Below, piece by piece: positions 24,151 to 36,308 of a DNA stretch of 64,000 nucleotides. A program made the translations under genes and the position numbers. How positions within the stretch are numbered: the stretch's first letter is position 1; every line of letters starts with the position of its first letter. A model generated the notes under the pieces. It was given only the letters and a program-made list of their open reading frames with translations. It was not told where the DNA came from and ran no database searches. Origin of the DNA: Pieris napi (Eukaryota > Arthropoda > Insecta > Lepidoptera > Pieridae); contig NC_062247.1 of assembly GCF_905475465.1 (NCBI RefSeq), forward strand, positions 11,656,001 through 11,720,000, in the 5' to 3' direction.

Positions 24151-25164
24151 AAATTTGGCTTAATCACATGCGAAGTAGTATTTTAGTTGAAAGAGTTTGG
24201 CCGATTTCGTTTTCTAAAATGAAAGGGCATGGTTTGATTCCAGGCGTAACAATAATTGGAGAATCATAAATTGAACTATAAATCATGGCCACCTCATGAT
24301 ACACTGTCTACGGAATGTACACTTTTTTATCACGAAGTAGGTTAAATATTGCAATACCTTTATTCTTTATAAAATATTTTACAAAACCTGTATCGGGCTG
24401 ATTGCATAAGTGTGTCATATAAAGAGCATGTTGTCATTTACGTTAGTAGGTCAGAACTGATATAAAAAACCTCGCAATGAAACAAGTGAGATCCATTTAA
24501 TATCACTTTAATTAAGATACATTTATGTTTTATTGCAAAACTTTGTTTAATACAACAATACGGAAATATGTTTGATTGTTCGCAATAAACGCGAGGAAAC
24601 AAATGTCAAAATAATTAAGAAATCTAAGGAAAGGAAAAAATCATTGCCTCATTGTCGGGTACAAGAAATGATAAAATATATTACTGTTTTTTTTTCTGAA
24701 ACAGAAAAAATAATAATAATGAATTAAAGTTTTGAATCAACTTACCAACAATGCTACATTTTGGGTATGTTGTGACATCTGCTATGGATATTTAGAAAAC
24801 TATATCGAAATTGGATTATTTACCAAGTACTGGCATAGACCTGAGCCAAGGAGTTTTTAATGTATTAAATATTATCCATCCATTTTTTAAATTACAGCAA
24901 ATCGAATGAATTATTTGCCGTTTGAGCAAAATTTTCATTCAATTTATCGTTGTCTTCGTCCTCTTTATCCGTAGTTACTTTGACAGCGCAATCATAACTG
25001 ATGAAAAACTTTGAGTCGTCGTTGCTAAAGGACTCAAAAGATTGCTATCATAAAATGCGAATACGGTGAAAAGTTTTTTACCAAAGCATCTTTTTGTATG
25101 ATATCTGTTCTTGTATATTGACATTAATCAGACCTAAAATAACAATAATTTTGGGAGCAATTTT
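24151..25164. other. no gene seen
   Basis: AT-rich sequence without recognisable exons or RNA genes. Confidence 0.45.
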
Positions 25165-25310
25165 GGCCTTGAAACAAGCTCAAGCGACTATCAACCCTGA
25201 GGTTGTAGGTTTGAATCTCGGCAGTCGAACAATGGAGTATTCTTCCTTCTCTGCTCATACGGCGAACAAAACCGTTAAGCGTCAGAAGGTTGCCCTGCTA
25301 ATTATAATTG
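25165..25310 (+). repeat. tRNA-derived SINE, 5' part
   Basis: GGCCTTGAAACAAGCTCAAG, CCCTGAGGTTGTAGGTTTGA, CTGCTCATACGGCGAACAAA and CCGTTAAGCGTCAGAAGG follow the SINE head and body of the 18650 family. A 140-codon open frame (25094-25516) runs across it but is explained by the SINE plus flanking sequence. Confidence 0.65.
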
Positions 25311-26111
25311 CAGTAATGGACATTTTAAAATTTCACTTTTTAGAAGAAGTGACATTACAAGGGGCTAACCTTTACGTAATTTTTTTAATGAAAATTCAAA
25401 CTGAAATTCCTTTTTTTGGTAAAGATAAACGCAGTAATTGCATGAAAATTATACTGTTACTTATGATAAGCGCAGTATTGAGCATAAATGCTGGTATGAA
25501 ACGCGACATTTGTTAATGTGTACTAGAAATAAATGCAGAACTTCCTTCTATTTCTAAAAAGAATTGCTAGTGCAACAATTCTGCTTCTAAATAAAAACGC
25601 AGTATTGTACACTGCTGCGCTTGAGTGTAGCAAATCTTCATTTAGTCGGAGCCGTCGATGCCTAGTTACTAGGAAAGAAAGGTCAAAAAAGTATTTATAA
25701 CTAATACTTGATTATTAGATTAAAGGTATTAGTTGATTATTACAGTATAGTTTGTACCTTTATTGGACTTTATAAAAATCTGTCAAGTCTGTTTGGTTAC
25801 AAGTACGTCCGTCATCGTCTAAATACCAGAGTAATATATACTTTTAAAAGAACCATTTACATCTGACAATACAGCGTTTATTCAACGGGAACTCATGCAA
25901 GCAAACAAGACATTGTAAAATACAAGCTAAATGTGGACACAGCTTTGTGGCAATAGTTTACGCTTGTTTCGAGGCACTAGACTGATTCGGTCTATTTGTT
26001 TAGACGTCAAACGAACCGTTTTTTCGATTCATTTGTTTTCCTGTTTTAGTACCGAGTAGTCTCAGTATCGGCAAATTCAAAAACCATTGATTTTTTGTTT
26101 GCATACAATTA
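25311..26111. other. no gene seen
   Basis: AT-rich, without motif. Confidence 0.4.
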
Positions 26112-26325
26112 ATACTCATTGGTCTAGTGGTTAGTACCCCTGACTGCGAATCCATGGGTCCCGGGTTCGATCCCCGGCTGAGACGAACATCGATGTGATG
26201 AGCATTTGGTGTTGTGCTTAGGTTTTGGGTGCTTTAATATGTCTATCTATCTATAATATGTATGTATATCCGTTGCCTAGTACCCATAACACAGGTCAAT
26301 TGGTGTGAGTTGTCTAAAAAAAAAG
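26112..26325 (+). repeat. second tRNA-derived SINE family, intact head
   Basis: The head CTCATTGGTCTAGTGGTTAG matches a pol III A box, and GGTCCCGGGTTCGATCCCCG a B box. The body has ACATCGATGTGATGAGCATT and GTTGCCTAGTACCCATAACA, and the end is an A-run. The second copy, 40898-41145, has lost its natural 5' edge to an inserted element. Confidence 0.85.
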
Positions 26326-28500
26326 AGATAGCGGGGAAAGATATAACAAAGGAATAGTAGCGAAGATGGAAATGGAATAATTTGGAGGAGACCTTCACTC
26401 TGTAGGAGGTCGTGAACAAGTTTATGATACTTCCATACATCATCATACATAAAACCTAAAAATTTTAGTATACAACAATAATATTTTGCCATTTGACTTT
26501 CGAACAAACTTTATATATAATTTCATAAAAATTCGGTAGAAATGAATCTTTAGACTTGGTATATCTGTGTAGACATCATTGTCAATGATTTTAAAGTGTT
26601 TAAAGTATTTGTTAAATTACAAAAATAAATTATGCCTTTTTGTGCGTGGTTTAATCTAAAAGAGTGTCTTAGATTAAAACATTACGATGTATGCACTTTA
26701 TTATTTGCTGTAATAAATAATTCTCAGCAACATACTTAATTAAGGAGCTATACAATAACATTATCAAATGATTGGAAAATTAATTTTTTTTTAATAAGCA
26801 ATGTTATTTTCTTGCTGTTCATAACAGAAGATTAAAGTGCCATGCCAAGTGAACCATGAGTGAACAAAGATGGTTTAACTTTTTCTCTAGATAAAACGAA
26901 ACATCTACGAGATATTATATTTGAACTGGAAACACACTGTGAAACGGCTATTTGGTTTTTTATTTGTTAAAGTATCCCACATTATATATACATTTTATAC
27001 AGTATAAGTTACAATATATTTTAAAGATATGACTGGTGATGGTGAACATAAAATTTATAAAAAATATTACTACGAAAAAAGCGATGATTGTAAGTATAGT
27101 TAAGTTTTACGTACTTTTTAAGATGTAGGTATCTATCCTTTATTGAAATACGCCAAATGTTTATATGTTAGGAAATAATCAGATTATCAGGAAATCGCTA
27201 TGATCGAGTCAATGGACCGTTGATTTGGGTTAGTCATTGAGATTTTATTCTATTACATTTAGAGTCATAATTTATTTTGATTCAATTTGTTTTGTTATTG
27301 TTTAATTGTTTCATAGTTTGGAATTATTACTTAACTAATGAAGGTACGATTATTACCAATCAGAGCAGATCAAATGTCTCAAGTTGGGTCCAGGCGCCAT
27401 TTTGGCTTTGGACAGTGCGTTCAGGAACCGCAAGACAGTTTTGATTGAGGATTCAGCGGAGCATTGTGGTGATGACAGAAAAGAGAGATCGGTGCCCTGA
27501 AGCTGCCGCTGGTTAGAATTTAAGCTGAATTGTTATTGTTGTGTTAAAAGGAATCGATCTAAATTAAATATAGTACGATAAATTTAGTATCTTTCGTGAA
27601 CACAGTTTACTCACATGACGCCCATTTAGCCCGATAATGAAAGGTAAATGTCAATGGAGTGACGATATTTCTCCGACATATATAATTAATAATGATTATA
27701 TTTAATAACACTTCTCGCCGTCTGACCCTAGATTGTAACCACACTATCAAAAGCAAAATTTCAAGAAAACTTCGTCTGCCCAATCCACACTAAAAATAAA
27801 TTTTCCTTTGAGATATTTTCTGTAAATCGGGCGGAAATACTGCTACCGCAGATTGCTCAATTCTTCATTTGGAAAATCTTTAAACGTTCTAAAAATTAAG
27901 TGCTATAAACACTATTACTTTGTTATTGTTTTTTTTTATTCCAAACACAGTTGTATGTTACATTGTCACACATACACCCAGAACGCACCATAGGCTTTAA
28001 TACAACTACTACGACGAATGCTTAGTTTTATTTTATCATTAAGGGTTTTTAGCAGTAAGAATAGAATGATATTTAGTCTAACATCGAACACCGTTTGAAT
28101 AGGAGTCTAATATCGACTACCGTTTAAAATAACTCTTGTATTTTTTAATCAATAAAGAGTCTTTTATATTTTTAAAAAAATATTAAATACCGTCGCGATT
28201 TGACTATGTCGCAGATTTGAAGCGATAGCCAGATAGTTATTTTATTTTAAAGTAAGTCACAGGCGATGATCAGAGTACTACGGATCTATTCAACACACTA
28301 CTTACAAATTTACTATAACACATTGAAAACAACCTGTAAGATGTCTATGATATTTCGTGGTGTTGCCGTTCTAATAAAACAAATGACGTGTTCTCTTATT
28401 ACATAATCTCTGATATGTATACGTACCATAAATCATAGGCTTCTTCATGTAATAATTGAATTTTGTTAAAAAATATTATATTATTTAATTTCTTAACTTT
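26326..28500. other. no gene seen
   Basis: AT-rich. 28060-28140 has two close repeats of CTAA(C/T)ATCGA(A/C)(C/T)ACCGTTT. Frames at 26243-26507 (minus) are without motif. Positions 27390-27530 are GC-richer but stop-rich in all frames. Confidence 0.45.
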
Positions 28501-29105
28501 CTTTGCGAAATAATTGCGGTAGCGAAATATCTGCGGAACGTTAGTACACTGCAGGTTTTTCGCAAGGATATGTCATTGTAGCTTTCGTGGGCTGTAGGTG
28601 CAGACGTCGTTTCAGAATGTCATCTGAGTCGTCCCAGTCGTCGCTTTCAGATTCTGAAGAGGACTTTGTAATCAACATGCCCAACTAAATATAATTCGGG
28701 ATAATTTCGAATCAAATTCAATAATAATTCAATATTTTCGGCTTCCATTGTGCGAAATTCTGTCCTCACTGACAGAACGCGTGGTGACGCCTTGCGATGC
28801 GAAACTACACTAGCGAAACGTCTGCGTCTGTGTAACAGCCATTTCGCAGTTACTTGCGAAACAATACCGACAAGGACGCAACTATTTCATCTAGCTATAT
28901 ATTAGAGCGAGACAAAACACATGCGAATCGTTGCCATACAACTTACAGTTTTTTCGTCGTTTCGCTGCCGCATGCGATTGCGTAGGTGTACTAAAGGCGT
29001 AAGAGTTGCCAACATGACGCTTGCTGTGAACTACACAATGGTGGGGTACTTTTTAATTTTAAATTCTCTACATAATAACAAAGTTGTGATGTTCGCATTC
29101 TAATT
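28501..29105 (+). other. GC-richer segment with a 24-codon Ser/acidic frame
   Basis: The stretch is unusually rich in GCGAAA/TTTCGC strings (28505, 28525, 28800-28860, 28960). At 28617-28688 a short frame MSSESSQSSLSDSEEDFVIN plus MPN resembles the Ser/Asp/Glu-rich N-terminus of many transposase or nuclear proteins, but it ends at once. This could be a remnant of a non-autonomous DNA transposon. No borders could be fixed. Confidence 0.3.
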
Positions 29106-29207
29106 TAATAAAGTGCATTTTTACCTAAGTAAATGAGAAGAGGTATTAGTTTTTTTTATATTAAGTATATAAAAGAAATATAACTAGAAGACTCAATACA
29201 TTTTCAC

Positions 29208-29350
29208 TGAAGTATTTCCGAACCAATTCGACTTAGGGTATTTCAATAAAAGAGCGTACTTATAAGGTCGGCAATGTACTTGCGAGCCTTCTGGCAATGT
29301 GAGTATCCATTATATCACTTCGCATAAGCTGAGCTTGCTACCCGATTGCC
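29208..29350 (+). repeat. GGCCGGCAACGCAC-family repeat, diverged
   Basis: GAAGTATTTCCGAACCAATT, CGACTTAGGGTATTTCAA, AGAGCGTACTTATAAGGTCG, GCGAGCCTTCTGGCAATGTG. The 3' end is degenerate. Confidence 0.7.
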
Positions 29351-29924
29351 GAGTACAACCATACATTCGAGCAAACTTCGGTTATGCAAAGGATTTTTCT
29401 TCATAAGACCGCAATTTACACGTATTAGTAGTGTATAAACATCTTGAGGTAACTGGCGGGTCCTAGAGTAATACACCATGTCAAAGATGTGCTGTATGAC
29501 ACAAATTTACGCAAGCTACTCATATCCAATTGCACCGACTGTTTTACACAATTCTTTGATTCATTAGCATCTTGGTCACATAGATTCTTTCACACAAACG
29601 CAAGCCTATAAAGATTATTAATGACAGATTCAAAAACGTGTCTAACCATTTGAGATACTTCATATGCAGTCGAGAAATAACCAGATAATCCCACTTACAA
29701 ATGCAGAATCATGCTACATTCGTACATGCAGTCGGCATATATTATTGAAAACACAAACACAACGTAGCGTTGAGTCAAGTAGTTTAATCTCGAGACTTGA
29801 AACGTAAGGCGACGGGCTTATTTCGAAATAACACACATCGATTAAGGTTTTATCACTTGTTTTATTAATTTGTTGATATATAACGTAGTTAGTTTCAAAT
29901 TGTTATATATCAAAGTCAAAAATC
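29351..29924. other. no gene seen
   Basis: The frame around 29480-29620 is open in places but carries no motif I can name. Confidence 0.4.
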
Positions 29925-30385
29925 ATTTATTCACATTGTACGTCATCAACGAAATATATATTAAATGCTTCTAATTTTACATTTACTGCCAGTTCTCAAA
30001 TCAAGGGCGTAGAAAGGAAGAGAAGAACTGGCAATAAACTCCGTCACTCTTTTTAGTTGGCAAGTTTTATGTTTTACACAAGTTTGTAAGAAGCTGCAAA
30101 CATTACACCATGTTCCACGTGACATCTTAAGTAATAAATAATAATAAAATTAATTAAAAACAAAGATTTGTCCTCTATCAGCAGGAGGCATGATGAAATA
30201 GGAGCACGCACTTACATTCTTGTGGGAACAACACATAATAACAACATAATCGAAATAACTAACATCACCGCATACACGAACCCAAGCACGACCAGTCACC
30301 ACAACTAGCACCCGTTCACGAATATGATGCATGGCCAGCAATCGGCCCCCTCGCCATATTTTAGAGAGAGAGACAACCCGACGCA
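29925..30385 (-). repeat. AACTGGCAGTAAATG-family repeat, longest form
   Basis: Contains the full series seen at 6735-7210, including the outer block with CACCCGTTCACGAATATGAT, GGCCAGCAATCGGCCCCC and AGAGACAACCCGACGC. The two long copies show the family extends at least 450 bp. Confidence 0.75.
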
Positions 30386-30419
30386 TGGACGCTTCTTGTA
30401 TTATACAACGGAAAATTGG

Positions 30420-30655
30420 ACGTCGAGGCAGAATATAAAATTCCACCTGTATCACTTCGACGTCTGTCGTTCCACCACTATGTGGAACCTGCTGGCCACC
30501 GATTTGTTACCAACCAGTTAGAGTCCTTCAATTAAAGAGCGTACTCATTCTTAAAAGACCGGCAATGTAAACCTTCTGGCAATGTGACTGTCCATGGGCG
30601 GCGGAATCATTTAAAATCAGATGAGCCTCCTGCCTGTTTGCCTCCTGTTTTTTGT
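30420..30655 (+). repeat. LINE-tail repeat (as 14727), single copy
   Basis: GACGTCGAGGCAGAATATAA, TTCGACGTCTGTCGTTCCAC, CACTATGTGGAACCTGCTGG, GAGCGTACTCATTCTTAAAA, GTCCATGGGCGGCGGAATCA and GCCTGTTTGCCTCCTG follow the order of the units at 14727-15407 and the family at 3898. Confidence 0.75.
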
Positions 30656-30684
30656 TTTAAATATTGTCTTAAAACTGTGGATTA

Positions 30685-30912
30685 CTAATAAACTATTAAA
30701 TAATATATAATTAAACCCCTATAAGGCATTCCCTTGATGATAGATTCGACGTCACCGTATATCCCGTCACGTTCCGTAACAAAAACGGTTGTTAAAAAAT
30801 CAACATGATCTCGATCAACACGCTTGAACAAAATTGTACGACTTGAACCGAATTGTGCTTCAAGCGTTTGCAATAATAAACCTACGGGGAGCACAAATTC
30901 TTGACAGGAGGT
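30685..30912 (-). other. unassigned open segment, candidate exon
   Basis: The minus frame is open from just after an in-frame TAG at about 30945 to 30685. Its middle has ordinary protein-like composition (LLLQTLEAQFGSS, FKRVDRDHVDFLTTVFVTER, DGIYGDVESIIKGMP) rather than the Lys/Ile/Asn/Phe bias of chance frames in this AT-rich DNA. A possible splice acceptor (TCGTTAG) sits at its start and the C-terminal residues look like read-through. I do not recognise the family; it could be a host exon or a fragment of an uncharacterised transposon protein. Confidence 0.35.
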
Positions 30913-31134
30913 TACGTTGATATAGCACTTTGTTAGCTTCTAACGATGGTCTGATACGAATTTAGTTCTCAAAAATATATATATAGCCAAAGATGGAGTA
31001 CAAAATATATACAAAAAACGTTCAACATTTGCGAAAGGAAAAAATCAGTAATAGTTATTAATTAAATACATTTAACTAAGTAAATTTCGGCTGTGTGTGA
31101 TGGTGTGCAAGTGTACGTGCGGGTGTGTATGTGT

Positions 31135-31235
31135 GCTCATGATGCAGGTAATTTATCGCTATAGACATTCTTAATACTCCTTTTAAGCATATTCCGCAAA
31201 AGCCTAAACAAGGGAAGGGTTAAATAGTGGTCGTG
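31135..31235 (+). repeat. dispersed repeat, paired with 32052-32150
   Basis: CTCATGATGCAGGT, ACATTCTTAATACTCCTTTT, CATATTCCGC and AAACAAG recur in the same order at 32052-32150. The Helitron-like element at 31632-32050 ends right beside the second copy. Confidence 0.7.
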
Positions 31236-31631
31236 GTATCGTATAAAGTGATATTTTATGTATGTTCGTGGACGCAGTGACCCAAAGTCGTCGCCTCCGA
31301 CACAAGAAAACGCCACCTTCGACATTCTGGCATTGCTGCTTTACAAAGGAAGATTTTAATCAATATCTCATCTTTCACATAATTAGTAGTATCACATGCT
31401 TTAGAACTTCAGTTATCCTAGTATAATATGACAAATACAGACCGTTTTGGATACTTAGAAATAACACATCGAATTATAATAACATTTCCACAGAATATCA
31501 TACTGAATAAATCATATGAACATAATTTTTTGTTTATTCATTTATTTTGTAATCCTACAGCTAACAAATAATTACACTAAAAATATACCCCGAGATGCCA
31601 GAACAAAAAGGTTCAAAAATTTATATTAAGT

Positions 31632-32050
31632 ACTAGCTGGCCTGGCGAACATCGTACCGCCTAACAGTCGATTCTTTATTTTTTTTAAATACTTATTCTG
31701 CTATTCGGGACACCAATCTAGACAACAATTACAACAATTACATTATGTCAAAAAATAAAAATTTACCTTCCCGGATGTTCAAATGTTAGTGGAGGGGTTC
31801 CACTAACATTTGAACTTTATGATATGGTATTAAAGTTAAAATTGACTTTTAAGTATTATTACGAATATTTTGTATGGGAATATAGAAAAGTGTTGTTTTT
31901 AGACTTTTTCACTCAATTTTTTTAAATTTTTCTCTCCGTAAGAACCATCCTCATAGGGAATATTATAAAAAAAAAATCAGACAAATCGGTCAAGCCGTTT
32001 TCATGTTATGTCGTGACAACGGAAAACGGGTTTCATTTTTATATATATAG
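31632..32050 (-). mobile_element. Helitron-like non-autonomous element, inverted copy
   Basis: Begins ACTAGCTGGCCTGGCGAACA and ends CGGGTTTCATTTTTATATAT, the reverse complement of 16865-17290. It carries an extra palindrome at 31777-31815 (arms GTTCAAATGTTAGTGG and its exact inverse, 7-base loop) where the other copy has a single arm. Confidence 0.6.
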
Positions 32051-32150
32051 ATGCTCATGATGCAGGTGATTCCGCCATGGATATTCTTAATAGGTACTCC
32101 TTTTAACCATATTCCGCGACAGCTTAAACAAGTCAAGGCTTAAATATTGG

Positions 32151-32739
32151 TCGTTGTATGTCCGGGCTGCGCCATACAAAACTGAGTTGTTGTTCTTTTA
32201 CAAGGCAACATAATATTACACTAAAATACTGTACCCCTACTTAACTATTCCCTTCTAAAGCTTTATATTTTCTATTTTGTCGCTGTAATGTATCATTCTG
32301 TATGAAATATTAGTATAAGATAGGTCTCAGTTGTTTAAGAGTTGTGATTGATATGCCACCCGCACGTCCGGCGCCACGCCACAACGATTTATCTTCTAAA
32401 AATTTTACAGCATCCCATCCGATAATGTAACGACCGTGTTATAGTGATAAAATAACGCTCATATTTTTATTTATCCTACATATAAGTGTACATTTTTAAT
32501 TTGGTTTATTAGAGAATGTCTATAGATTTCAATGTATCTTTCCGAATTTAAATTCAGCCTCACTTTGTCGCTCGCGCCGTCTGACAGTATCCGGTTTTCC
32601 GTTTTCTTTTAAAAATTGATTAAGTATGAATTATCATGACAACTTCTCTGTAAAATAGCGCCGTGATATATTAGAAATAAAGTATTCACTGTGCAATTTG
32701 ATGTCTCGGAAATCTTCAATCAATTAAATAATATTTTTT
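32151..32739. other. no gene seen
   Basis: AT-rich; short GC-richer patch at 32350-32395 without frame. Confidence 0.4.
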
Positions 32740-32870
32740 ATTTTATTTATTTAAACTTCGTTTCATTAAAATAAAAACAAATAACATAAATTATTAAGGA
32801 TGCAACGGGCAGCCTTATCGCAAACAAACGATATCTCCCAGAGAACAATGGTAAGGGTATAAACAAACAA
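32740..32870 (-). repeat. LINE 3' tail, inverted (family of 2320)
   Basis: ATTAAGGATGCAACGGGCAG then CCTTATCGCAAACAAACGAT is the inverse of the GATAAGG(C)GCCCGTTGCA motif. The order of the downstream TTATTTTATTTATTTAAACTTCG run also fits. Confidence 0.6.
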
Positions 32871-32949
32871 AAATTACTAAAGGTAAAGTTTTATGTTCTA
32901 ATATAATTGATGTGTTTGTGTATGTATTTAGAATTTATAAATAAATAAA

Positions 32950-33172
32950 TCAGTGCTATAACCTTTTTAGGTCTGGGCCTCAGATTTATGTATGTATTTC
33001 ATGATCATTTGTTAATCTAATAAGCAAGTAGGTGATCAGCCCTTCTGTGCTTGACTCACGCCGTCGTTTTTTGGGGTTAGAGCAGCCTTCCAAGGTCCTT
33101 CACCGGGATCAAACCTACGACTTCAGGGATGAGAGTCGCTCGCTGAAGCCACTAAACAAAACACTGCTAAAA
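32950..33172 (-). repeat. tRNA-derived SINE (family of 18650)
   Basis: GTGCTATAACCTTTTTAGGT, CTGGGCCTCAGATTTATGTA, TAATAAGCAAGTAGGTGATC, ACGACTTCAGGGATGAGAGT and the tRNA-like head to 33172. A block in the middle is deleted. Confidence 0.75.
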
Positions 33173-34594
33173 TAAATAAAAAAAGTGCAAGACGTTCAAA
33201 GTCAACAAAGATCAAATTACAAGTAACACTGGAAAATTATACAATTACCAAACTTAATCTAAAATAAAATAATAATAGCAAAACAAACTAACTAAAAGCT
33301 AATCTCACGGTTCATGAATTACAATGCAATAAAAAATAATGAGAAAATACATGAATGACAAAACTCACGATTGAGCAGGATATAATATGGTTAAGTGTTT
33401 ATGTAGAATTTAAAAAAAAATGTCGTTGTCCCGTGATATAACAATGAACATGTAATACGCAACATGAAGTCGCAAGTTGTCAATTCCATTTACCAAAATG
33501 ATAATTTTTAGTAGACAGATCGACTTGCCTCAATATTAATAATGCAAAAATTTCAACTCCATCTTATTGCGGATAATATTATCCTAACAATGTAAAGATG
33601 TAGTATAAAACATTCCAGTATTGGGTCAAACGTTTTCAAATGACCCCTGCCTCGACACGACCCCAATATGAGAACGATACAAAGTAATTTATAGTTTCAT
33701 AGATTGACAGAGGGAGAGGGAGAGGATTATATAGCCAATGTCCCTTTGTAATATTGTTCGTCGAACTCAATTTGAGCTAAATCTATTAGCCTGTATACGC
33801 ACTAGTTCGCACACACTTGGGTTGTACCAAAAAGACAACTTGATTTTACGGTTTACAACGTTTGATAGAACATTATACAAAAGCTAAGCTTGACATATGT
33901 ATACTCCTATACTACACGTAGACTAGATAAACTTGACATGTGATGCTTTTATGAAATTAAAATTTTGATTGATGAAAAATTGTACACTAAAAAGTGTATT
34001 CTCCTTAATAGAGACTGTAAGTAGTGTTATTGGACACTTTCTCATGTTAAATATCAGTTTTAGTAAATAAGTTAGTTTTAAATTATTTATCTATTTGCTC
34101 AACGGTATTCCTACAGCTACTTACTAAACAATATTTAAACAATTACACTGTACACAAAAGCAAAAAACGGATTACACATTTAAACATACACAAAGCAGTT
34201 TCACCTATAGAAATACAAAAAATATACAAAGAATATATGTATTTTTAATAAATTCTAAGTTCTAAGATTCATTGTTCATTATAATTTAATATAAAGGATG
34301 AATAACAAAGCCATTATTACTAAAAGATTACTTTAGTTTGACTGGATCGCAATGTTAAATTGTATCTTTTTGCAGAGACAATTTATAAAAAATACAATTT
34401 AAACTATCAATTTTTTAACAAACATTCTCCCATTAAACGTTTCAAGCGACGAAATAAAGGAGTATTTCTGTTATTCCCTCCCGCGTCATCTGATATATAA
34501 ACCGAATACCATAACTATGACGCGTTTCTTATGTTATAATTTATAAATGGCCAAAAACAACTAAAAAAGAGCGTTTTTAAGGCAGTTGTTGCCG
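33173..34594. other. no gene seen
   Basis: AT-rich. 34085-34215 resembles an inverted LINE 3' end (ATTCCTACAGCTACTTAC, runs of ATACAAA). Confidence 0.45.
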
Positions 34595-34720
34595 CGGCAC
34601 CAACACTATGTGAAACTGGCCACTGAAATATTTCCGAACCAATTCGACTTATTCTTAAAAGGCAATGACCTTGCGAGCCCTCCGGCATTGAGAATGTCCA
34701 TGGGCATTATCATTTAAACG
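34595..34720 (+). repeat. GGCCGGCAACGCAC-family repeat, deleted
   Basis: TGCCGCGGCACCAACACTAT, TTTCCGAACCAATTCGACTT, GCGAGCCCTCCGGCATTGAG and TGTCCATGGGCATTATCATT are present; the segment between CGACTT and CTTAAAAGG is missing. Confidence 0.7.
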
Positions 34721-35254
34721 ACAAATCGCTTCGTCCTTCATTTTAAATTTTTTAGCCTTTTTCATAAAGCATTTCACTTAGCCAAGTTCGTGCCCGTTCT
34801 CTCATGACCTAATCTATAAAAAAATTACCCTTAAATTATCATGAGATTCAATAAAATACGCCTAAGTAATTTCAATAGCATTGTACCCCAAGTCTAAAAC
34901 TATAATGTCTGAGGAAATCGCTAGAGCCATAACTTATTTCTTAGGTTGCGTGTTAAACTGAAACTTGAATATAAAAAGATTAGTTATTATATTACATGAC
35001 ATTTACTTACCGAACAAAGAAGCTCTTAAACCTAATTTTCTTTATGTAATTTATGACTTGAGCGAACTAGGTTTATATGAAATATATCTTTAGATTATAT
35101 TCATTATAGTAGCCCAGTTTTGTAATGCAAAAAAGCATTTTTGCTATAAATGACTGTTTGTAGACGATATATTTACGTTTGTTTATGAAAACTGGGTACT
35201 CGGTTTTGGGTTGTATTGATTCATTGTTACGTCATGTATAAATACATATATAAA
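34721..35254. other. no gene seen
   Basis: AT-rich without motif. Confidence 0.4.
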
Positions 35255-35540
35255 ATTCTCGTGTCACAATGTTCGTTCGCATACTCCTTCGAAACGGGTC
35301 GACCGATTCTTATGAAATTTGTCATGCATATTCAGTAAGTCTGAGAATCGGCTACTATCTATCTTTCAAATCCCTAAGTGGTAAATTTTTTTTTATTTTT
35401 TTTTTTTGTAATTTTTTATGATACAGCATACCTACAAAAGCCTATTTTTTATTATTGTAGATAGTTATTTTTATTGAACTAAAAAAATGTTTCCTAGAAA
35501 TAATCGCAAATCAAACTTTTGCCGGGTCAGCTAGTAGTTT
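35255..35540 (+). mobile_element. Helitron-like non-autonomous element
   Basis: ATAAAATTCTCGTGTCACAA, CTCCTTCGAAACGGGTCGAC, CGATTCTTATGAAATTTGTC, CTGAGAATCGGCTACTATCT, then T-rich sequence and a final CCGGGTCAGCTAGTA. I know this string of motifs from insect repeats usually filed as Helitron/Helentron; the sequence has no inverted repeats, in keeping with that. Confidence 0.55.
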
Positions 35541-35937
35541 TATAAATAAGGGAAGTTGACTCTGTTTTTAGAATTATAAAAAATTGTGGTTTCCACTTCT
35601 TCCTCATATATAGTTATAAAAAGATAAAATCACGGACAGGAGCGAGTATTATTTATTTTACGAACCATTACTGCGTCTGCAGCGCCAAAGCGAATTCTTA
35701 ATTAGTAACGAACTTTGCTCGAAGACCGGAAGATTTTCAAGAGTTTACAAACTATTACCAAATATTAATAAACATTCATGTTCTCGTTTAGCAACTAGGA
35801 TCCTATTAATAGTTATAAAAGTTCTTTTATTATTAATACGAATTGGCTTATGCTGCAAAAAAGGATTCCAGGCATTCTCAATCATTCACCCGTTTCTTAA
35901 ATAAAGTTGGTACAATATCTATAAATCTTCTGTGTAC

Positions 35938-36145
35938 AGATAATAATAATAATTTATTGCAAGAATATGGTACAAAAATGTGTAAGGTGGTACAATCGTA
36001 AGTTCGCATATTCTGCCACACACAATGGCGCGCAAATTTGTCTTTAAAGGAATTTTACATTTTACATTATTAGTCATATGAATTGGTCAGTTCTTATATT
36101 ATTTGTATCGTACATATCATATCATACGTTATTAAAATTAGTTTT
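35938..36145 (+). repeat. dispersed repeat, second copy of 1190-1425
   Basis: Same order of strings as 1190-1425 and a shorter AT-rich middle. Noncoding. Confidence 0.75.
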
Positions 36146-36308
36146 TGTTATACCTCCTAGAGAGGAAGTATCATGATTACTGCCGATACTACCGTAACAT
36201 TCGTAAAGCTGCATTAAATCTTTTTTTATAAAGATACGCTTACATTACCTAGATTCTAACTAATATGCGGAACGCTCACTTTCTCTATGCCGCAGTGGAT
36301 CTTTTGAA

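Noticed and set aside
25094..25516. A 140-codon gene
   Set aside because: The first third is SINE sequence and the remainder has no motif and AT-driven composition.
26114..26185. A tRNA gene
   Set aside because: A and B boxes are present, but the sequence continues into a SINE body with A-rich tail and a second copy at 40898; the cloverleaf stems do not close properly.
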